Assembly (NCBI GenBank): GCA_009695275.1
Contig: SIBF01000026.1
Span: 1-34,395, forward strand
Direction: 5' to 3'
From: Pedosphaera sp.
GTDB lineage: Bacteria; Verrucomicrobiota; Verrucomicrobiia; Limisphaerales; F1-12-MAGs170
DNA: 34,395 bases
The translations under genes were made by a program, and so were the position numbers. Under the pieces are notes generated by a model, which was not told the DNA's origin, ran no database searches, and saw nothing but the letters and a program-made list of their open reading frames with translations. Positions 1 to 9,061 of this stretch are shown piece by piece. Each line of letters begins with the position of its first letter. Position 1 is the stretch's first letter.

Positions 1-480
1 CGCCCGAGCATGGCAAGTTTAATTTCAAAAAAACTCGCGGTTTTTTCACGGCAGTCTTCAAATCGCTCACACGCCGCATTTCGCTCAACTCACTTGCAAC
101 CATCGTGATCCAAGAGGGCCATTGCGCGCTAACCGGATGCTAGTGATGAGTGATGGACAAATCCGTGGACATCCCGACGGTCGGGCTGGTGCTATATTTT
201 TTGCCGTGGTGTAGTTCTGAAGGTCGGGTTGACAGCAGACTGAGAAGATTAATGGCGCTCTTGGTGGTGGTGCGCATCAGCACTCGGGGGAGGACGAGTA
301 CGCGACGACGCAATTTCATCAGTGGATTTGCTGGGATTCTGAATCGCCCCAGGGCCTCGGGGAGAAAGTCTATCTGCAATACTCCTCATCATCCAACGAG
401 GGTCCGCAGACAGGACACGCCATCCCTTGCACCTTTTTCCTACACAGCGCACAAGTTTTCGCGTAACGCTTTCCTCACAC
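1..480. other. Intergenic or upstream region without a recognisable gene
   Basis: I see no gene I can support here. The plus strand is open without a stop from roughly 235 to 468, but it has no start codon and no recognisable motif, so I do not call it. The segment is probably the upstream region of the large gene that starts at 481, and any promoter for that gene should lie here. I could not pick out a convincing -35/-10 pair or a Shine-Dalgarno sequence directly before 481. Confidence 0.4.
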
Positions 481-3400
481 ATGAACTTTCGCATCGTATT
501 TTTTGCACTGGCGCTAGCCGGTGCGTCGATTCTCCACGGGCAACAGCCTTCACGCCTTGACCTCAAACCGGGTGACCACATCGCCATCATCGGCAACGCA
601 CTTTCCGACCGGATGCAGCATTCCGGCTACTTCGAGACTTTCATCCAGGCGCGATTTCCGGAGCACAATCTGGTCATTCGCAACCTCTCCGCTTCGGGCG
701 ATGAAGTGGTGACACGTCATCGCTCGGAAAACTTCGGCACGCCCGACGACTGGCTTGCGCGGGTCAAAGCCGATGTGATCCTCGCCTATTTCGGTTTCAA
801 CGAAGCGTTCAAAGGCCCTGGGGGAATCGAAAAGTTCAAAGCCGATCTCGATAAGTTCATCAAAGAAACCGCCGGTAAGAATTATTCGGGCAAGGGCGCA
901 CCGCGAGTGGTGCTTTTCTCACCGATCGCCAACGAGAAACATCAAGATGCGAACTATCCCGATCCGGCGGCGAACAATGCCAACCTCGCTCTCTATACCG
1001 AAGCGATGGCTGGAGTCGCACAAGCCAATCGCGTCCAGTTCGTGGATCTGTTCAAACCATCGCAGCAACTGTTCTCTGGTGCGGCACAGCAGGGGATCTC
1101 GCTTACGCTCAATGGATTTCTCCTCACGGATGAAGGTGACAAGCTGCTGGCCCCGGCGATCTTCAATGCGCTCTTTGCCGAAGCGGTACCCGCTGGTAAT
1201 TTTGAAAAGCTCCGCGCCGCCGTGAATGAGAAGAGCGAGCAGTGGCACCACCGCTATCGCACAATGGATGGTTACAATGTTTACGGCGGCCGTTCGGCGC
1301 TGGCTTACCAGCCCGCCAAGGGCGGATTTATCTCGGATCGCAACGCCCCCGAGCCGCACATCTCGAATTATAAGGTCATGCAGGAGGAGATGTCGCAGCG
1401 AGACGTGCTCACCGCCAATCGTGACAAACGCATCTGGGCAGTGGCACGTGGCGGAGATCTGACGGTGGACGATTCGAACCTCCCGGAAATTACCCAAGTG
1501 AAATCAAACAAGCCGGGACCTAATCCCGACGAATCCCAGGTCTATATCGGCGGCGAGGAAGCCATTTCAAAGATGACGGTTCACTCGGGAATGAAGGTGA
1601 ACTTGTTCGCCGATGAGAAACAGTTCCCGGAGCTGATCAATCCGGTGCAGATGGCATGGGATACCAAAGGACGTTTGTGGATCGCCGCCTGGCCGAATTA
1701 TCCCGAGCGCACTCCGACGAGCAAGGTTGGTGACAGCCTGTTGATCTTCGAGGACACCAATGGCGACGGCAAGGCTGACAAGGTCACGCACTTTCTCGAA
1801 GACTTGAACTGCCCCACGGGATTTCAGTTTTACAAGGATGGCGTGCTCATAATGCAGGCCCCGGATTTCTGGTATGTTCGCGACACGGACGGCGACGGCA
1901 AAGCTGACTGGAAGGAACGAGTGCTGATGGGAATGGATTCTGCGGATTCCCATCATACGGCCAATGCAATTTGCAATGATCCCGGTGGGGCGATGTATCT
2001 CAGCGACGGCGTTTTTCACCGCACTCAGGTCGAAACCGCGCGAGGGCCTGTGCGCAATGACGATGCCGCCATCTTCCGCTTTGAGCCGCGCACCGGGCGT
2101 TTTGAGACTTATATTCCGTATGGCTTCGCCAATCCCCACGGACGCGTCTTTGATTACTGGGGCAATGACATCGTCACCGATGCCACCGGCAATGCCAACT
2201 ACTTCGGCCCGGCATTCAGCGGCTTCCTCGATTACCCGGCAAAGCATCCAGGCATGAAGGAATTTTGGAATCGTCCTTCGCGCCCCTGTCCTGCGACCGG
2301 CATTCTCACCAGCCGGCATTTCCCTGAAGAGTTTCAGGGTAATTTCCTGAACCTGAACGTCATCAGTTTTCAGGGAATCTACCGTGTGAAAGTGGATGAG
2401 GATAACTCCGGCCTCAAAGGCGAGACGCTGGAGAATGTGATCAGCTCGTCTGATCCGAACTTCCGCCCCATTGCGATCAGCACCGGTCCGGACGGCGCGA
2501 TCTATTTCGCGGACTGGCACCAGTCGATCATCGGCCACATGCAGCATCACATTCGCGATCCAAACCGTGGTCATTCACACGGCCGCATTTACCGGATCAC
2601 TTACGACGGCCGCCCGCTGATGACGCCGGCGAAGATCGAAGGCCAGCCGGTCGCCGCTTTGCTGGAACTTTTGAAGGAACCCGAAAATCAGACGCGTGAG
2701 CTCGCCAAGATCGAACTCGGGAAGCGCAATTCGCCCGAAGTAGTCGCCGCCACCAGGAAGTGGGCGGCATCTCTCGACAGGAACAGTTCCAACATTGAGC
2801 ACAATCTTCTTGAAGCGCTGTGGGTGCATCAATGGCACAACGTCGTCGATGTTGATTTGCTCAAACAGGTGCTCCGATCCGGCGATCCACGTGCTCGCGC
2901 CGCTGCTGGCCGTGTACTCTGTTATTGGCGCGACCGGGTACCTGATGCCCTGGCCTGGTTCAGGACGCTGGCCAATGACGAGAATCCCCGGGTTCGCCTG
3001 GAAGCGGTGCGCGCCGCGAGCTTCTTCCGCACCGCTGAGGCGGCCGAAATGGCCCTCGAAGTGTTGAAACGTCCCACCGATTATTACATCGACTACACGC
3101 TCAAGGAATCCATGCGCCAGCTTGAGAAGTGGTGGCGCAAAGCCATCACGGACGGGCAGTCGATTGCCGCCTACAATCCGCCTGGGCTTGAATACCTGAT
3201 CCGGAGCGTCAGCACATCGGAACTGCTGAAGCTGCCTCGGACCGCTTCGGTGCTCGATGCGATCATTGCGCGGGGCGATGTGCCGGACGCCGACCGGGCC
3301 GGCGCGCTCGTGGAACTGTCCAGGGCTCGCAATGCCAGCCGGGTCACGCTGGTGCTTGATGCGCTCGATTCCAGAGGGAATGCCGACCCGAGCGTGAGTG

Positions 3401-4917
3401 CCGGGCTGGCCCGCCTTCTGCCGTGGCAATTGCCAGAGGAACTCAAGCCTGACCGCACCCGTGTTGTTGCTCTTGCCAGGACTGCAAAGTCCGCAGAGGT
3501 GCGCAACGCGGCATGGGCGGCTCTGGCGCTGGCCGATGATTCGTTCGACGTGCTCTGGACCGAAGCGGAGAAATCCCCGGCGACGCTCGCCGAATTGGTG
3601 AATGGCATTCCACTTTTGCTCGATCCAGATTTCCGCGCCAGGGCATACGACAAAGTGAAGCCTCTCTTGGGCGAACTGCCGCCTCAGTGGCAGAGCGCCG
3701 CGAAATCGAAACCACCTGGCCGCTATGTTCGCATCGAATTGCCGCGTCGCGGAACATTGACCCTGGCCGAGGTGCAGGTTTTTAGTGATGGCAAAAATAT
3801 CGCGCAAGGCGGCAAAGCAACTCAATCCAGCACCGCAAACAAAGGCGAAGCATCCCACGCCATCGATGGCCGAACCGACGGCTCCTTCAGCAGCGGCACG
3901 CAGACGCACACGAGGGAGAACGACCGAAATCCCTGGTGGGAAGTGGACCTGGGAAGCGAACGCCCGGTCGAGGCCGTGACGGTGTGGAACCGAACGGAAG
4001 GTGATATGGGCAAGCGGCTCGAAGGTTTCACTTTGACTGTTCTGGATGAAAATCGCCACGAAGTTTTCTTGAAGACCGACAATCCCGCGCCGACCGGAAG
4101 CACGCGCATCGTAGCAGGCAACGACACGATCGGAGCACTCCGCCGGGCCGCGATAAGGGCGAGCGTGAGTATGAATCGCGATCCGGCGGCAGTTTTCACA
4201 GCCCTCGCTGGATTGATCGGCAAGGGCGAACAAGTGTTCGCGGCATCACAGGGGCTGCGAGTGCTTCCGAGAGCCTCATGGCCCAAGGATCGGGCCGGCG
4301 AAACAGCCACGGCTTTGGTGGCATGGGCGAAGTCGGTTCCAACTGACAGGCGCACCGCGCGCGATTACGTGGAGACGGTGCAATTCGCCAGTGATCTTGC
4401 GGGTTTCCTGCCTGGCGACAAAGCGGCGGCGCTGCGCCGCGATCTGCGCGATCTGCGCGTCTCTGTGTTTGTCATTCGCACGGTGCGCGAGCAAATGCGC
4501 TACGACACGCCGCGCATCGTGGTCGAGGCCGGAAAGCCCTTCGAGATCATCGTTGAGAACGCCGACTTTATGCCGCACAACCTCGTCGTTGTCCGGCCCG
4601 GCGCGCGTGAGAAGATCGGAACCGCCGCCGCCTTGATGAAGCCCGAGGAACTGGACTCGAAGGGGCGGGCTTACACTCCCAAGACCGATGACATTTTGGC
4701 AGGCACGAAGTTATTGAACGCCGGCCAGAGCGAAACACTGAAGCTCACAGCGCCGAATGCGGAAGGTGATCACGAGTACGTTTGCACCTTCCCCGGCCAT
4801 CATCAGACCATGTGGGGCTGGCTGATCGTGACCAGAGACGTGGATGCCTACCTGCAAGCTCATCCGGAAGTGAAGATGGCGTCCGGGGAGGGTGCTGGTA
4901 GCCAGCACAAGCATTAA
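481..4917 (+). CDS. Secreted mosaic protein: degenerate SGNH domain, beta-propeller, HEAT repeats, F5/8C domain, azurin-like cupredoxin
   Basis: This encodes about 1478 residues. I chose ATG 481 over the in-frame ATG at 427 because it begins directly with a signal peptide (MNFRIVFFALALAGASILHG). In order I see an SGNH-like domain (about 24-250), the propeller of PVC membrane-bound dehydrogenase-type proteins (about 363-710, with repeated DTDGDGKAD-like calcium-type loops), HEAT-like repeats (about 720-1060), a discoidin/F5-8C domain (about 1081-1215), and a C-terminal cupredoxin with type-1 copper ligands His1366, Cys1435, His1440 and Met1444 (CTFPGHHQTM, azurin spacing). No CxxCH haem motif is present, although many family members end in cytochrome c. 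The SGNH triad is missing: GNAL replaces GDSL at 38-41, and N211/L214 replace the Asp-x-x-His pair. The likely role is a periplasmic or surface redox protein, perhaps acting on sugars, but the substrate is unknown. It converges with the next gene, 6 bases away. Confidence 0.85.
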   Translation: MNFRIVFFALALAGASILHGQQPSRLDLKPGDHIAIIGNALSDRMQHSGYFETFIQARFPEHNLVIRNLSASGDEVVTRHRSENFGTPDDWLARVKADVILAYFGFNEAFKGPGGIEKFKADLDKFIKETAGKNYSGKGAPRVVLFSPIANEKHQDANYPDPAANNANLALYTEAMAGVAQANRVQFVDLFKPSQQLFSGAAQQGISLTLNGFLLTDEGDKLLAPAIFNALFAEAVPAGNFEKLRAAVNEKSEQWHHRYRTMDGYNVYGGRSALAYQPAKGGFISDRNAPEPHISNYKVMQEEMSQRDVLTANRDKRIWAVARGGDLTVDDSNLPEITQVKSNKPGPNPDESQVYIGGEEAISKMTVHSGMKVNLFADEKQFPELINPVQMAWDTKGRLWIAAWPNYPERTPTSKVGDSLLIFEDTNGDGKADKVTHFLEDLNCPTGFQFYKDGVLIMQAPDFWYVRDTDGDGKADWKERVLMGMDSADSHHTANAICNDPGGAMYLSDGVFHRTQVETARGPVRNDDAAIFRFEPRTGRFETYIPYGFANPHGRVFDYWGNDIVTDATGNANYFGPAFSGFLDYPAKHPGMKEFWNRPSRPCPATGILTSRHFPEEFQGNFLNLNVISFQGIYRVKVDEDNSGLKGETLENVISSSDPNFRPIAISTGPDGAIYFADWHQSIIGHMQHHIRDPNRGHSHGRIYRITYDGRPLMTPAKIEGQPVAALLELLKEPENQTRELAKIELGKRNSPEVVAATRKWAASLDRNSSNIEHNLLEALWVHQWHNVVDVDLLKQVLRSGDPRARAAAGRVLCYWRDRVPDALAWFRTLANDENPRVRLEAVRAASFFRTAEAAEMALEVLKRPTDYYIDYTLKESMRQLEKWWRKAITDGQSIAAYNPPGLEYLIRSVSTSELLKLPRTASVLDAIIARGDVPDADRAGALVELSRARNASRVTLVLDALDSRGNADPSVSAGLARLLPWQLPEELKPDRTRVVALARTAKSAEVRNAAWAALALADDSFDVLWTEAEKSPATLAELVNGIPLLLDPDFRARAYDKVKPLLGELPPQWQSAAKSKPPGRYVRIELPRRGTLTLAEVQVFSDGKNIAQGGKATQSSTANKGEASHAIDGRTDGSFSSGTQTHTRENDRNPWWEVDLGSERPVEAVTVWNRTEGDMGKRLEGFTLTVLDENRHEVFLKTDNPAPTGSTRIVAGNDTIGALRRAAIRASVSMNRDPAAVFTALAGLIGKGEQVFAASQGLRVLPRASWPKDRAGETATALVAWAKSVPTDRRTARDYVETVQFASDLAGFLPGDKAAALRRDLRDLRVSVFVIRTVREQMRYDTPRIVVEAGKPFEIIVENADFMPHNLVVVRPGAREKIGTAAALMKPEELDSKGRAYTPKTDDILAGTKLLNAGQSETLKLTAPNAEGDHEYVCTFPGHHQTMWGWLIVTRDVDAYLQAHPEVKMASGEGAGSQHKH

Positions 4918-4923
4918 CCAGCT

Positions 4924-6027
4924 TTAATATATTTCGACTGCTGGTTTCCCAAGCACATCCATCTTCGGCTGGATGCCGAGACCAGGCGATTTCGACGCAG
5001 CCATGCGGCCATTGACACGCTGCGGCGCGCCGTCGGCCGTGTTCACGGTGACGTAGCTGTTGAAATCGGTCGTCGTGAACAGAAATTCTGTCGGCGTGCT
5101 TTGTGCAAGGTGTGCGATGGCGGCGGTCGCGATGTCACCGCCCCACGAATCCTCCAGCGTCATGGCGATGCCCATGCTCACGCAGAGGTCGCGGGCTTGT
5201 TTTATCTTCGTCAGGCCACCGAACTTGCTGATCTTGAGGTTCACCACGTCCATCGCAAGATCGGCCTTGGCGCGGAGCAGGATGTTCAAGTCGTCGATGT
5301 TTTCATCGAGCACGAACGGATGCGGGCACTGGCGGCGGACGGCGAGGCATTCCTCGTAAGTCAGGCACGGTTGCTCGATGTAAACGTCCACATCGCGCAC
5401 CGCCTTGGCCACGCGCACGGCTTCGTGCTGCACCCAGCCGGTGTTGGCGTCGGCCACGAGGCGGTCCCCAGTCTGGAGCTTCGCTGCGACCGCGAAGATG
5501 CGGGCGATATCGACATCAGGATCGCCGCCGACCTTGAGTTGGAACCGGCGATATCCCTCGGCGCGATAGCCAGCAACTTTCACCGCCATTTGTTCGGGTG
5601 ACTCCTGCGAGATGGCGCGGTAAAGATGAACGTCTTCGCCATAACGGCCGCCGAGCAATTCACACACGGGCAGGCCGGCCGCCTGGCCGAGAATATCCCA
5701 GCACGCGATGTCGATGCCGCTCTTCACGTATGGATGGCCCTTGAGCGCGGCATCCATCGTGCGATTGAGTTTCACGAGCTGGCGCGGATCTTCGCCGAGC
5801 AAGTGCGGCCCGAGTTCGCGCAATCCGGCGCGCACGCCTTCAGCGTAGGCGGGCAGGTAGAACGGTCCGAGCGGGCACACTTCGCCGTGGCCTGCCAGTC
5901 CAGTGTCGGTTTCCACGCGCACGATGGTGCTGTCAAAGACTGTGACGGATTTTCCGCCGCTCCACTTGTAGGTGGTCTCATGCAGCGGGAGTTCGACGCG
6001 GTAGGCAAGGATGCGGGTGATTTTCAT
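4924..6027 (-). CDS. Mandelate racemase/muconate lactonizing enzyme family protein (hydroxyproline dehydratase/epimerase-like)
   Basis: This 367-residue protein belongs to the enolase superfamily. These enzymes abstract the proton alpha to a carboxylate using Mg2+. The N-terminal capping domain is followed by the barrel, with acid/base lysines K165 (in QLKVGG) and K265 (in NLKISKFGG), and metal ligands D193 (VADANTGW), E218 (YIEQP) and D241 with E242 (LDENIDD). The paired lysines and the [12 protein letters not shown] and [17 protein letters not shown] segments resemble hydroxyproline-betaine epimerase and cis-3-hydroxy-L-proline dehydratase. The substrate is an inference from motif resemblance, and a dipeptide epimerase or sugar-acid dehydratase is possible. 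It is cytoplasmic, with no signal peptide. The neighbours give no pathway clue: the next gene upstream on the same strand is a WD40 protein ending 48 bases away. Confidence 0.85.
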   Translation of the reverse strand: MKITRILAYRVELPLHETTYKWSGGKSVTVFDSTIVRVETDTGLAGHGEVCPLGPFYLPAYAEGVRAGLRELGPHLLGEDPRQLVKLNRTMDAALKGHPYVKSGIDIACWDILGQAAGLPVCELLGGRYGEDVHLYRAISQESPEQMAVKVAGYRAEGYRRFQLKVGGDPDVDIARIFAVAAKLQTGDRLVADANTGWVQHEAVRVAKAVRDVDVYIEQPCLTYEECLAVRRQCPHPFVLDENIDDLNILLRAKADLAMDVVNLKISKFGGLTKIKQARDLCVSMGIAMTLEDSWGGDIATAAIAHLAQSTPTEFLFTTTDFNSYVTVNTADGAPQRVNGRMAASKSPGLGIQPKMDVLGKPAVEIY

Positions 6028-6075
6028 TGTGATCGAAGGCTATGGTCTCGGTTCAATTTATGGAAATCTCAGTCG

Positions 6076-7050
6076 TCATGGTTTCCGCGTCTCTGTGTCT
6101 GGCGGGTGAGTATCCAGATTGCGCAAATCGTGCAGTCGCACTTTGCCTTTCCAGTCACCCGAGGCAAGCGTGGCTCCATCGGAACTCAATGCCAGCGCGT
6201 AAATCCAGTCGTCGTGAGCCCGCCAGGAGGTCTGAATGACGTCGCTCGCGCCGTCGATGCGCCGGATGATGCCTTCCTTGCCGGCTGAGAAGAGCGCGCT
6301 GCCATCGGTGGACCAGGCGAGGGCGAACGCCGGCCCTTCGTGCTGCCGGACGATTCGCACCATGCGGCCAATCTCGGGTTGCCAGACGCGCACCGAACGG
6401 TCGTCGCTGGCTGAGGCGCACGTGGCGGGGGTGGCGTCATTCGCGGCGCGCGGGCGAAACGCGAGCGCGTGAATTGCCTCGGTGTGATGACTGAAAGAGC
6501 GCAACAGATGTCCGTCGTCGGACGCCCAGACTTTCAACGAGCGGTCAGCGCTGGCGGTGACGATGCTCTGCCCCGATGGGCTGAAGGCGATCGAGAGGAC
6601 CGGTCCGGCGTGACCGGTCACCGCGAAGGCGATGGCTGGTTCGGTCTTTTCTTTGAACTGCCAGATGCGGGCGGTGTGATCGGAGGACGCGACTCCCAGA
6701 CGCTTCCCTTCGGCATCGAAAGCGACGCTAGTGACTAGATCGGTATGATGAGTAAGACGATGCAGCATCTTCCCCTCGGGCCATGAAAGAAGGATCACGT
6801 CTCCTCGAACCCCCGGTTCTCCACCTCCCACGGCCAGCACGCGTCCGTGCGGTGCGAAGGCGAGCGTTGTGATCTTCGGAAAGTCACAGGCAACATGCCG
6901 CTGGATGACCGCATCCTTTGGCGAGCGAATGTCGATCCGCCGGTCACCGTTCGAGACGAGCACCGCGCCATCCGGAGAGAAGGCCAGTGTTGTGACGGGA
7001 GCGGCGGTGAGCGTCTGGAGGCTGGCGGCAACGAAGGAGTATCCGACCAA
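6076..7050 (-). CDS. WD40 repeat protein, probably exported
   Basis: The protein consists of WD40 beta-propeller repeats with recurring blade endings (DHTARIWQF, DRSLKVWAS, DRSVRVWQP, GKVRLHDL), each preceded by a GH or HH turn and a LAFSPDG-type strand. I count about six to seven blades, enough for one propeller and so a protein-binding scaffold with no enzyme motif. The start is uncertain. I propose TTG at 7050, giving about 324 residues with a short hydrophobic leader ending before AAPVTTLAFSPDG. The frame stays open to an ATG at 7401, but that extension runs straight through intergenic palindromic repeats and has no protein-like character. A repeat may have inserted at the 5 prime end and replaced the original start. 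It lies upstream of the enolase-superfamily gene on the same strand with a 48-base gap. Confidence 0.7.
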   Translation of the reverse strand: MVGYSFVAASLQTLTAAPVTTLAFSPDGAVLVSNGDRRIDIRSPKDAVIQRHVACDFPKITTLAFAPHGRVLAVGGGEPGVRGDVILLSWPEGKMLHRLTHHTDLVTSVAFDAEGKRLGVASSDHTARIWQFKEKTEPAIAFAVTGHAGPVLSIAFSPSGQSIVTASADRSLKVWASDDGHLLRSFSHHTEAIHALAFRPRAANDATPATCASASDDRSVRVWQPEIGRMVRIVRQHEGPAFALAWSTDGSALFSAGKEGIIRRIDGASDVIQTSWRAHDDWIYALALSSDGATLASGDWKGKVRLHDLRNLDTHPPDTETRKP

Positions 7051-7063
7051 AGCGGCAACTCTT

Positions 7064-7104
7064 AGGGTCCGCGCAAAATCGGAAGTGATTTTTGCGCGGA
7101 CCCT
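7064..7104. repeat. Perfect 15-bp inverted repeat (palindromic hairpin)
   Basis: The arms AGGGTCCGCGCAAAA (7064-7078) and TTTTGCGCGGACCCT (7090-7104) are perfect reverse complements around an 11-base spacer. It sits immediately upstream of the proposed WD40 start. There is no clear T-run, so it looks more like a REP/BIME-type or MITE-like palindrome than a terminator. Confidence 0.85.
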
Positions 7105-7113
7105 TGGCCGAAT
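7075..7113 (-). repeat. Dispersed intergenic repeat, copy A
   Basis: Read on the minus strand, this 39-base unit starts ATTCGGCCAAGGGTCCGCGC and matches 7721-7759 on the plus strand at 37 of 39 positions. It overlaps the palindrome at 7064-7104. Copy B lacks the closing palindrome arm, so B looks like a half-element. Confidence 0.85.
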
Positions 7114-7122
7114 CCATGCAGT

Positions 7123-7147
7123 AGGAGCGCGGAATTCATTCCGCGTG
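7123..7147 (+). repeat. Second intergenic repeat family, copy 1
   Basis: The unit begins AGGAGCGCGGAATTCATTCC and contains its own small inverted repeat (GCGGAAT...ATTCCGC). It matches the minus strand of 7274-7306, which carries extra bases (AGCGGC) before the shared GTGGA end. Confidence 0.7.
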
Positions 7148-7273
7148 GATCCTGCAACGCCCCAAGGGCTGTCTGCTCGACGACATGCCAGGTGGTCGAA
7201 AAACAGGTCACTGGAAAGTGACCAACGCGAATAGGAATTTGCCACAATGGGAATCTCCGGCCCAGTCGGGCGT

Positions 7274-7306
7274 TCCACGCCGCTGCGGCATAAATTCCGC
7301 GCTCCT
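7274..7306 (-). repeat. Second intergenic repeat family, copy 2
   Basis: On the minus strand it reads AGGAGCGCGGAATTTATGCC and continues to GTGGA, matching 7123-7147 with two substitutions and a short insertion. The two copies face each other about 125 bases apart. Confidence 0.7.
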
Positions 7307-7720
7307 GTTGATTCGTTCCGGCTCAGATGGCAGCCCTTGCTACACATGACCCCTGTTCCTTGCTGAAGCTGCCTTCGTTCATTCAGTAACCAAGATGTCA
7401 TGATTTAAAATGTTCACGGAGCTCACATTTGCCGCAGTGCCACATGGGTTCACGCCCGGACTATGCGGGGTGCAACGTCTCGAACAAAGGCGGAAGTTAG
7501 CCCTCGCTCGAAAAATGCAGGCTATCTGCGAAAGTAAAATTGATGACCCCGGCGCGTGTGTTACCAAACGTCCGCGCGGTGAATGAATTCATTGGTGCTC
7601 ACGCAAACAAAAACTGATCTGAGAATATGAATCCTGCAGCAGCTCCTCAACTCGTCGAAGCCATGAACCAGAGGGCAAGGTAGCGAGAGCTGTCTGCTGC
7701 GCTGAGTGGTGTTGGAGGAA

Positions 7721-7759
7721 ATTCGGCCAAGGGTCCGCGCAAAAATAACTTCCGGTTTT
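7721..7759 (+). repeat. Dispersed intergenic repeat, copy B
   Basis: This is the plus-strand copy of the 39-base repeat at 7075-7113, with two mismatches. After TTCCGGTTTT it continues into unrelated GC-rich sequence instead of the returning palindrome arm, so the hairpin is not conserved here. It lies about 165 bases upstream of frr. Confidence 0.85.
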
Positions 7760-7924
7760 GGAGGGAGCGCCGCCCCGCCCCTGCGGGCTGAGGGGTTGTT
7801 CCGTTGCGATACAATGGTTGGATGCAATCGTTGCCGCTCTGGTTGAGAGTGTGCGGTTGGAGGCTGGGTTGCGGTTCCGGCTTAGGACTATACACGCATT
7901 CCCCTCTATGATACCGATACCGCC

Positions 7925-8485
7925 ATGGCACTTGATGATATTTTGCTCGAAGCGGAAGAGAAGATGGAGAAAACGGAACACATCGTCATGAATGAATTCG
8001 CCGGGGTTCGTACCGGCAAGGCATCTGCGGGGCTGGTGGAAAACATCCTCGTGGATAGCTACGGCTCGCACATGCGCATCCGGGAAATGGCGGGCATCAC
8101 CACGCCGGAGCCGCGCACGCTGGCCATCCAGCCCTGGGACGCCAGCCAGGTGACGGCGATTGAGAAGGCGATACAGAAGGCAAATCTCGGCCTCACACCC
8201 TCGGTTCAAGGCAAGATCATCCGCATTTTCTTTCCGGAATTGAGCCAGGAACGCCGCCAGGAATTCGTCAAGATCATCAAGAAAAAGGCTGAGGACGGGC
8301 GTGTCGCCATCCGGCATGTGCGACGCGACGCGATGGATCTCCTAAAGAAACATGCCCATGACAGCGGCGTGACCGAGGACGAGGAGAAACAGGCGGAGAA
8401 GGATTTGCAAAAGCTCACGGATAATTACATCGCCAAGATCGACCAGCACGTGGCTCACAAGGAGAAGGAAATCATGACCGTGTGA
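7925..8485 (+). CDS. frr: Ribosome recycling factor
   Basis: This 186-residue protein has the normal family length. It binds the post-termination ribosome and, with EF-G, splits the subunits for another round of initiation. Family signatures include the N-terminal region with RTGKAS, the YGSHMRIREMAGIT segment, ALAIQPWD-like LAIQPWD, and the conserved SQERRQEFVKIIKKKAEDGRVAIRHVRRD block (only parts quoted). It starts at ATG 7925 with little visible Shine-Dalgarno. In most bacteria frr follows pyrH and tsf. Here the preceding 870 bases are a repeat island and the gene stands alone, so it must have its own promoter or lie far from its usual partner. It converges with the FtsB-like gene, 18 bases away. 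Confidence 0.97.
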   Translation: MALDDILLEAEEKMEKTEHIVMNEFAGVRTGKASAGLVENILVDSYGSHMRIREMAGITTPEPRTLAIQPWDASQVTAIEKAIQKANLGLTPSVQGKIIRIFFPELSQERRQEFVKIIKKKAEDGRVAIRHVRRDAMDLLKKHAHDSGVTEDEEKQAEKDLQKLTDNYIAKIDQHVAHKEKEIMTV

Positions 8486-8503
8486 CCCGGAATCTGAATC
8501 GGT

Positions 8504-8941
8504 TCAAGGGGACACAGTGCCCGGCGCGGGCTTGCCGGGAGCGAAAGGCTTAAAGGTGGAACTGGGAGAAGCAGGGGATGGGGACTCTTCAAATCTAATT
8601 ATCGTTTCGCCAGGTTTCGCGAGATTGAGCTTCTCCCGCGCGACCCGTTCGACAGCCTTGGGATTTTGCTGAAGTTGCTTGATGAGTCCTTCGAGGCGCC
8701 GATTCTCAAGGTCATCCTTGCGGACTAGAGTTTCCAATTGATGGTTCTTCTTTCTCAGGTTTTCGTTGCTCTGGATCAGAGGCTGGTACCAGACCAGCAC
8801 TCCAAGGATCCCGGCGACGGCGAGTAGAAAGAAAACGACGCGAGTTAATTTCGACCAGATGCCCAAATCAATGTTCACGGGTCCATTGGAGCAGCAAGTC
8901 CGATCAAGAGGAAGTCTTGAGTTGCGGGGTGAGTTGCTCAT
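8504..8941 (-). CDS. FtsB/DivIC-like septum formation initiator family protein
   Basis: The protein has about 145 residues from ATG 8941. The frame is open to 9016, but the extra 25 residues look non-coding and would run into the divergent SDR gene. A cytoplasmic N-terminus is followed by one transmembrane segment (about 34-52), a coiled coil (about 55-90), and the family end motif VERVAREKLNLAKPGETIIR at about 97-116, which is diagnostic of DivIC/FtsB proteins that bridge FtsL and FtsQ/DivIB in the divisome. A Pro/Ser-rich tail closes the protein. Membership of the family is clear. Its role as the main divisome FtsB is inferred, since no other division gene is nearby. Confidence 0.85.
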   Translation of the reverse strand: MSNSPRNSRLPLDRTCCSNGPVNIDLGIWSKLTRVVFFLLAVAGILGVLVWYQPLIQSNENLRKKNHQLETLVRKDDLENRRLEGLIKQLQQNPKAVERVAREKLNLAKPGETIIRFEESPSPASPSSTFKPFAPGKPAPGTVSP

Positions 8942-9061
8942 GAATCGGATGGCTGGACCGGATATCTGAAAATGTGAGATGCAATCGGTCCTTGATGTCA
9001 GAATCGTGTGGCCCAAACAAAAGAGGTGAGAGCAATCGCCTCAAAAGACAGGCATTCCATC

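Larger units (their letters stand above)
7051..7924. other. Repeat-rich intergenic island
   Basis: This stretch between the WD40 gene and frr contains two families of short repeats, each present twice in opposite orientation (listed separately), plus GC-rich unique sequence. I see no supportable gene. Short open frames here repeat the same peptide phrases in different frames, as expected when one DNA repeat is read several ways. The frr promoter should lie in the last 100 to 150 bases, but I could not assign it with confidence. Confidence 0.6.

Noticed and set aside
235..468. Plus-strand open stretch of about 75 codons before the first gene
   Set aside because: There is no start codon, it follows a TGA, and it has no recognisable motif. 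It may be chance.
2575..4233. Minus-strand open frame of about 550 codons
   Set aside because: It is antisense to the mosaic protein, whose HEAT and F5/8C domains are clear on the plus strand.
481..4917. Cytochrome c (haem CxxCH) domain in the large mosaic protein
   Set aside because: I searched the translation for CxxCH and found none. The C-terminal CTFPGHH is a copper-ligand loop.
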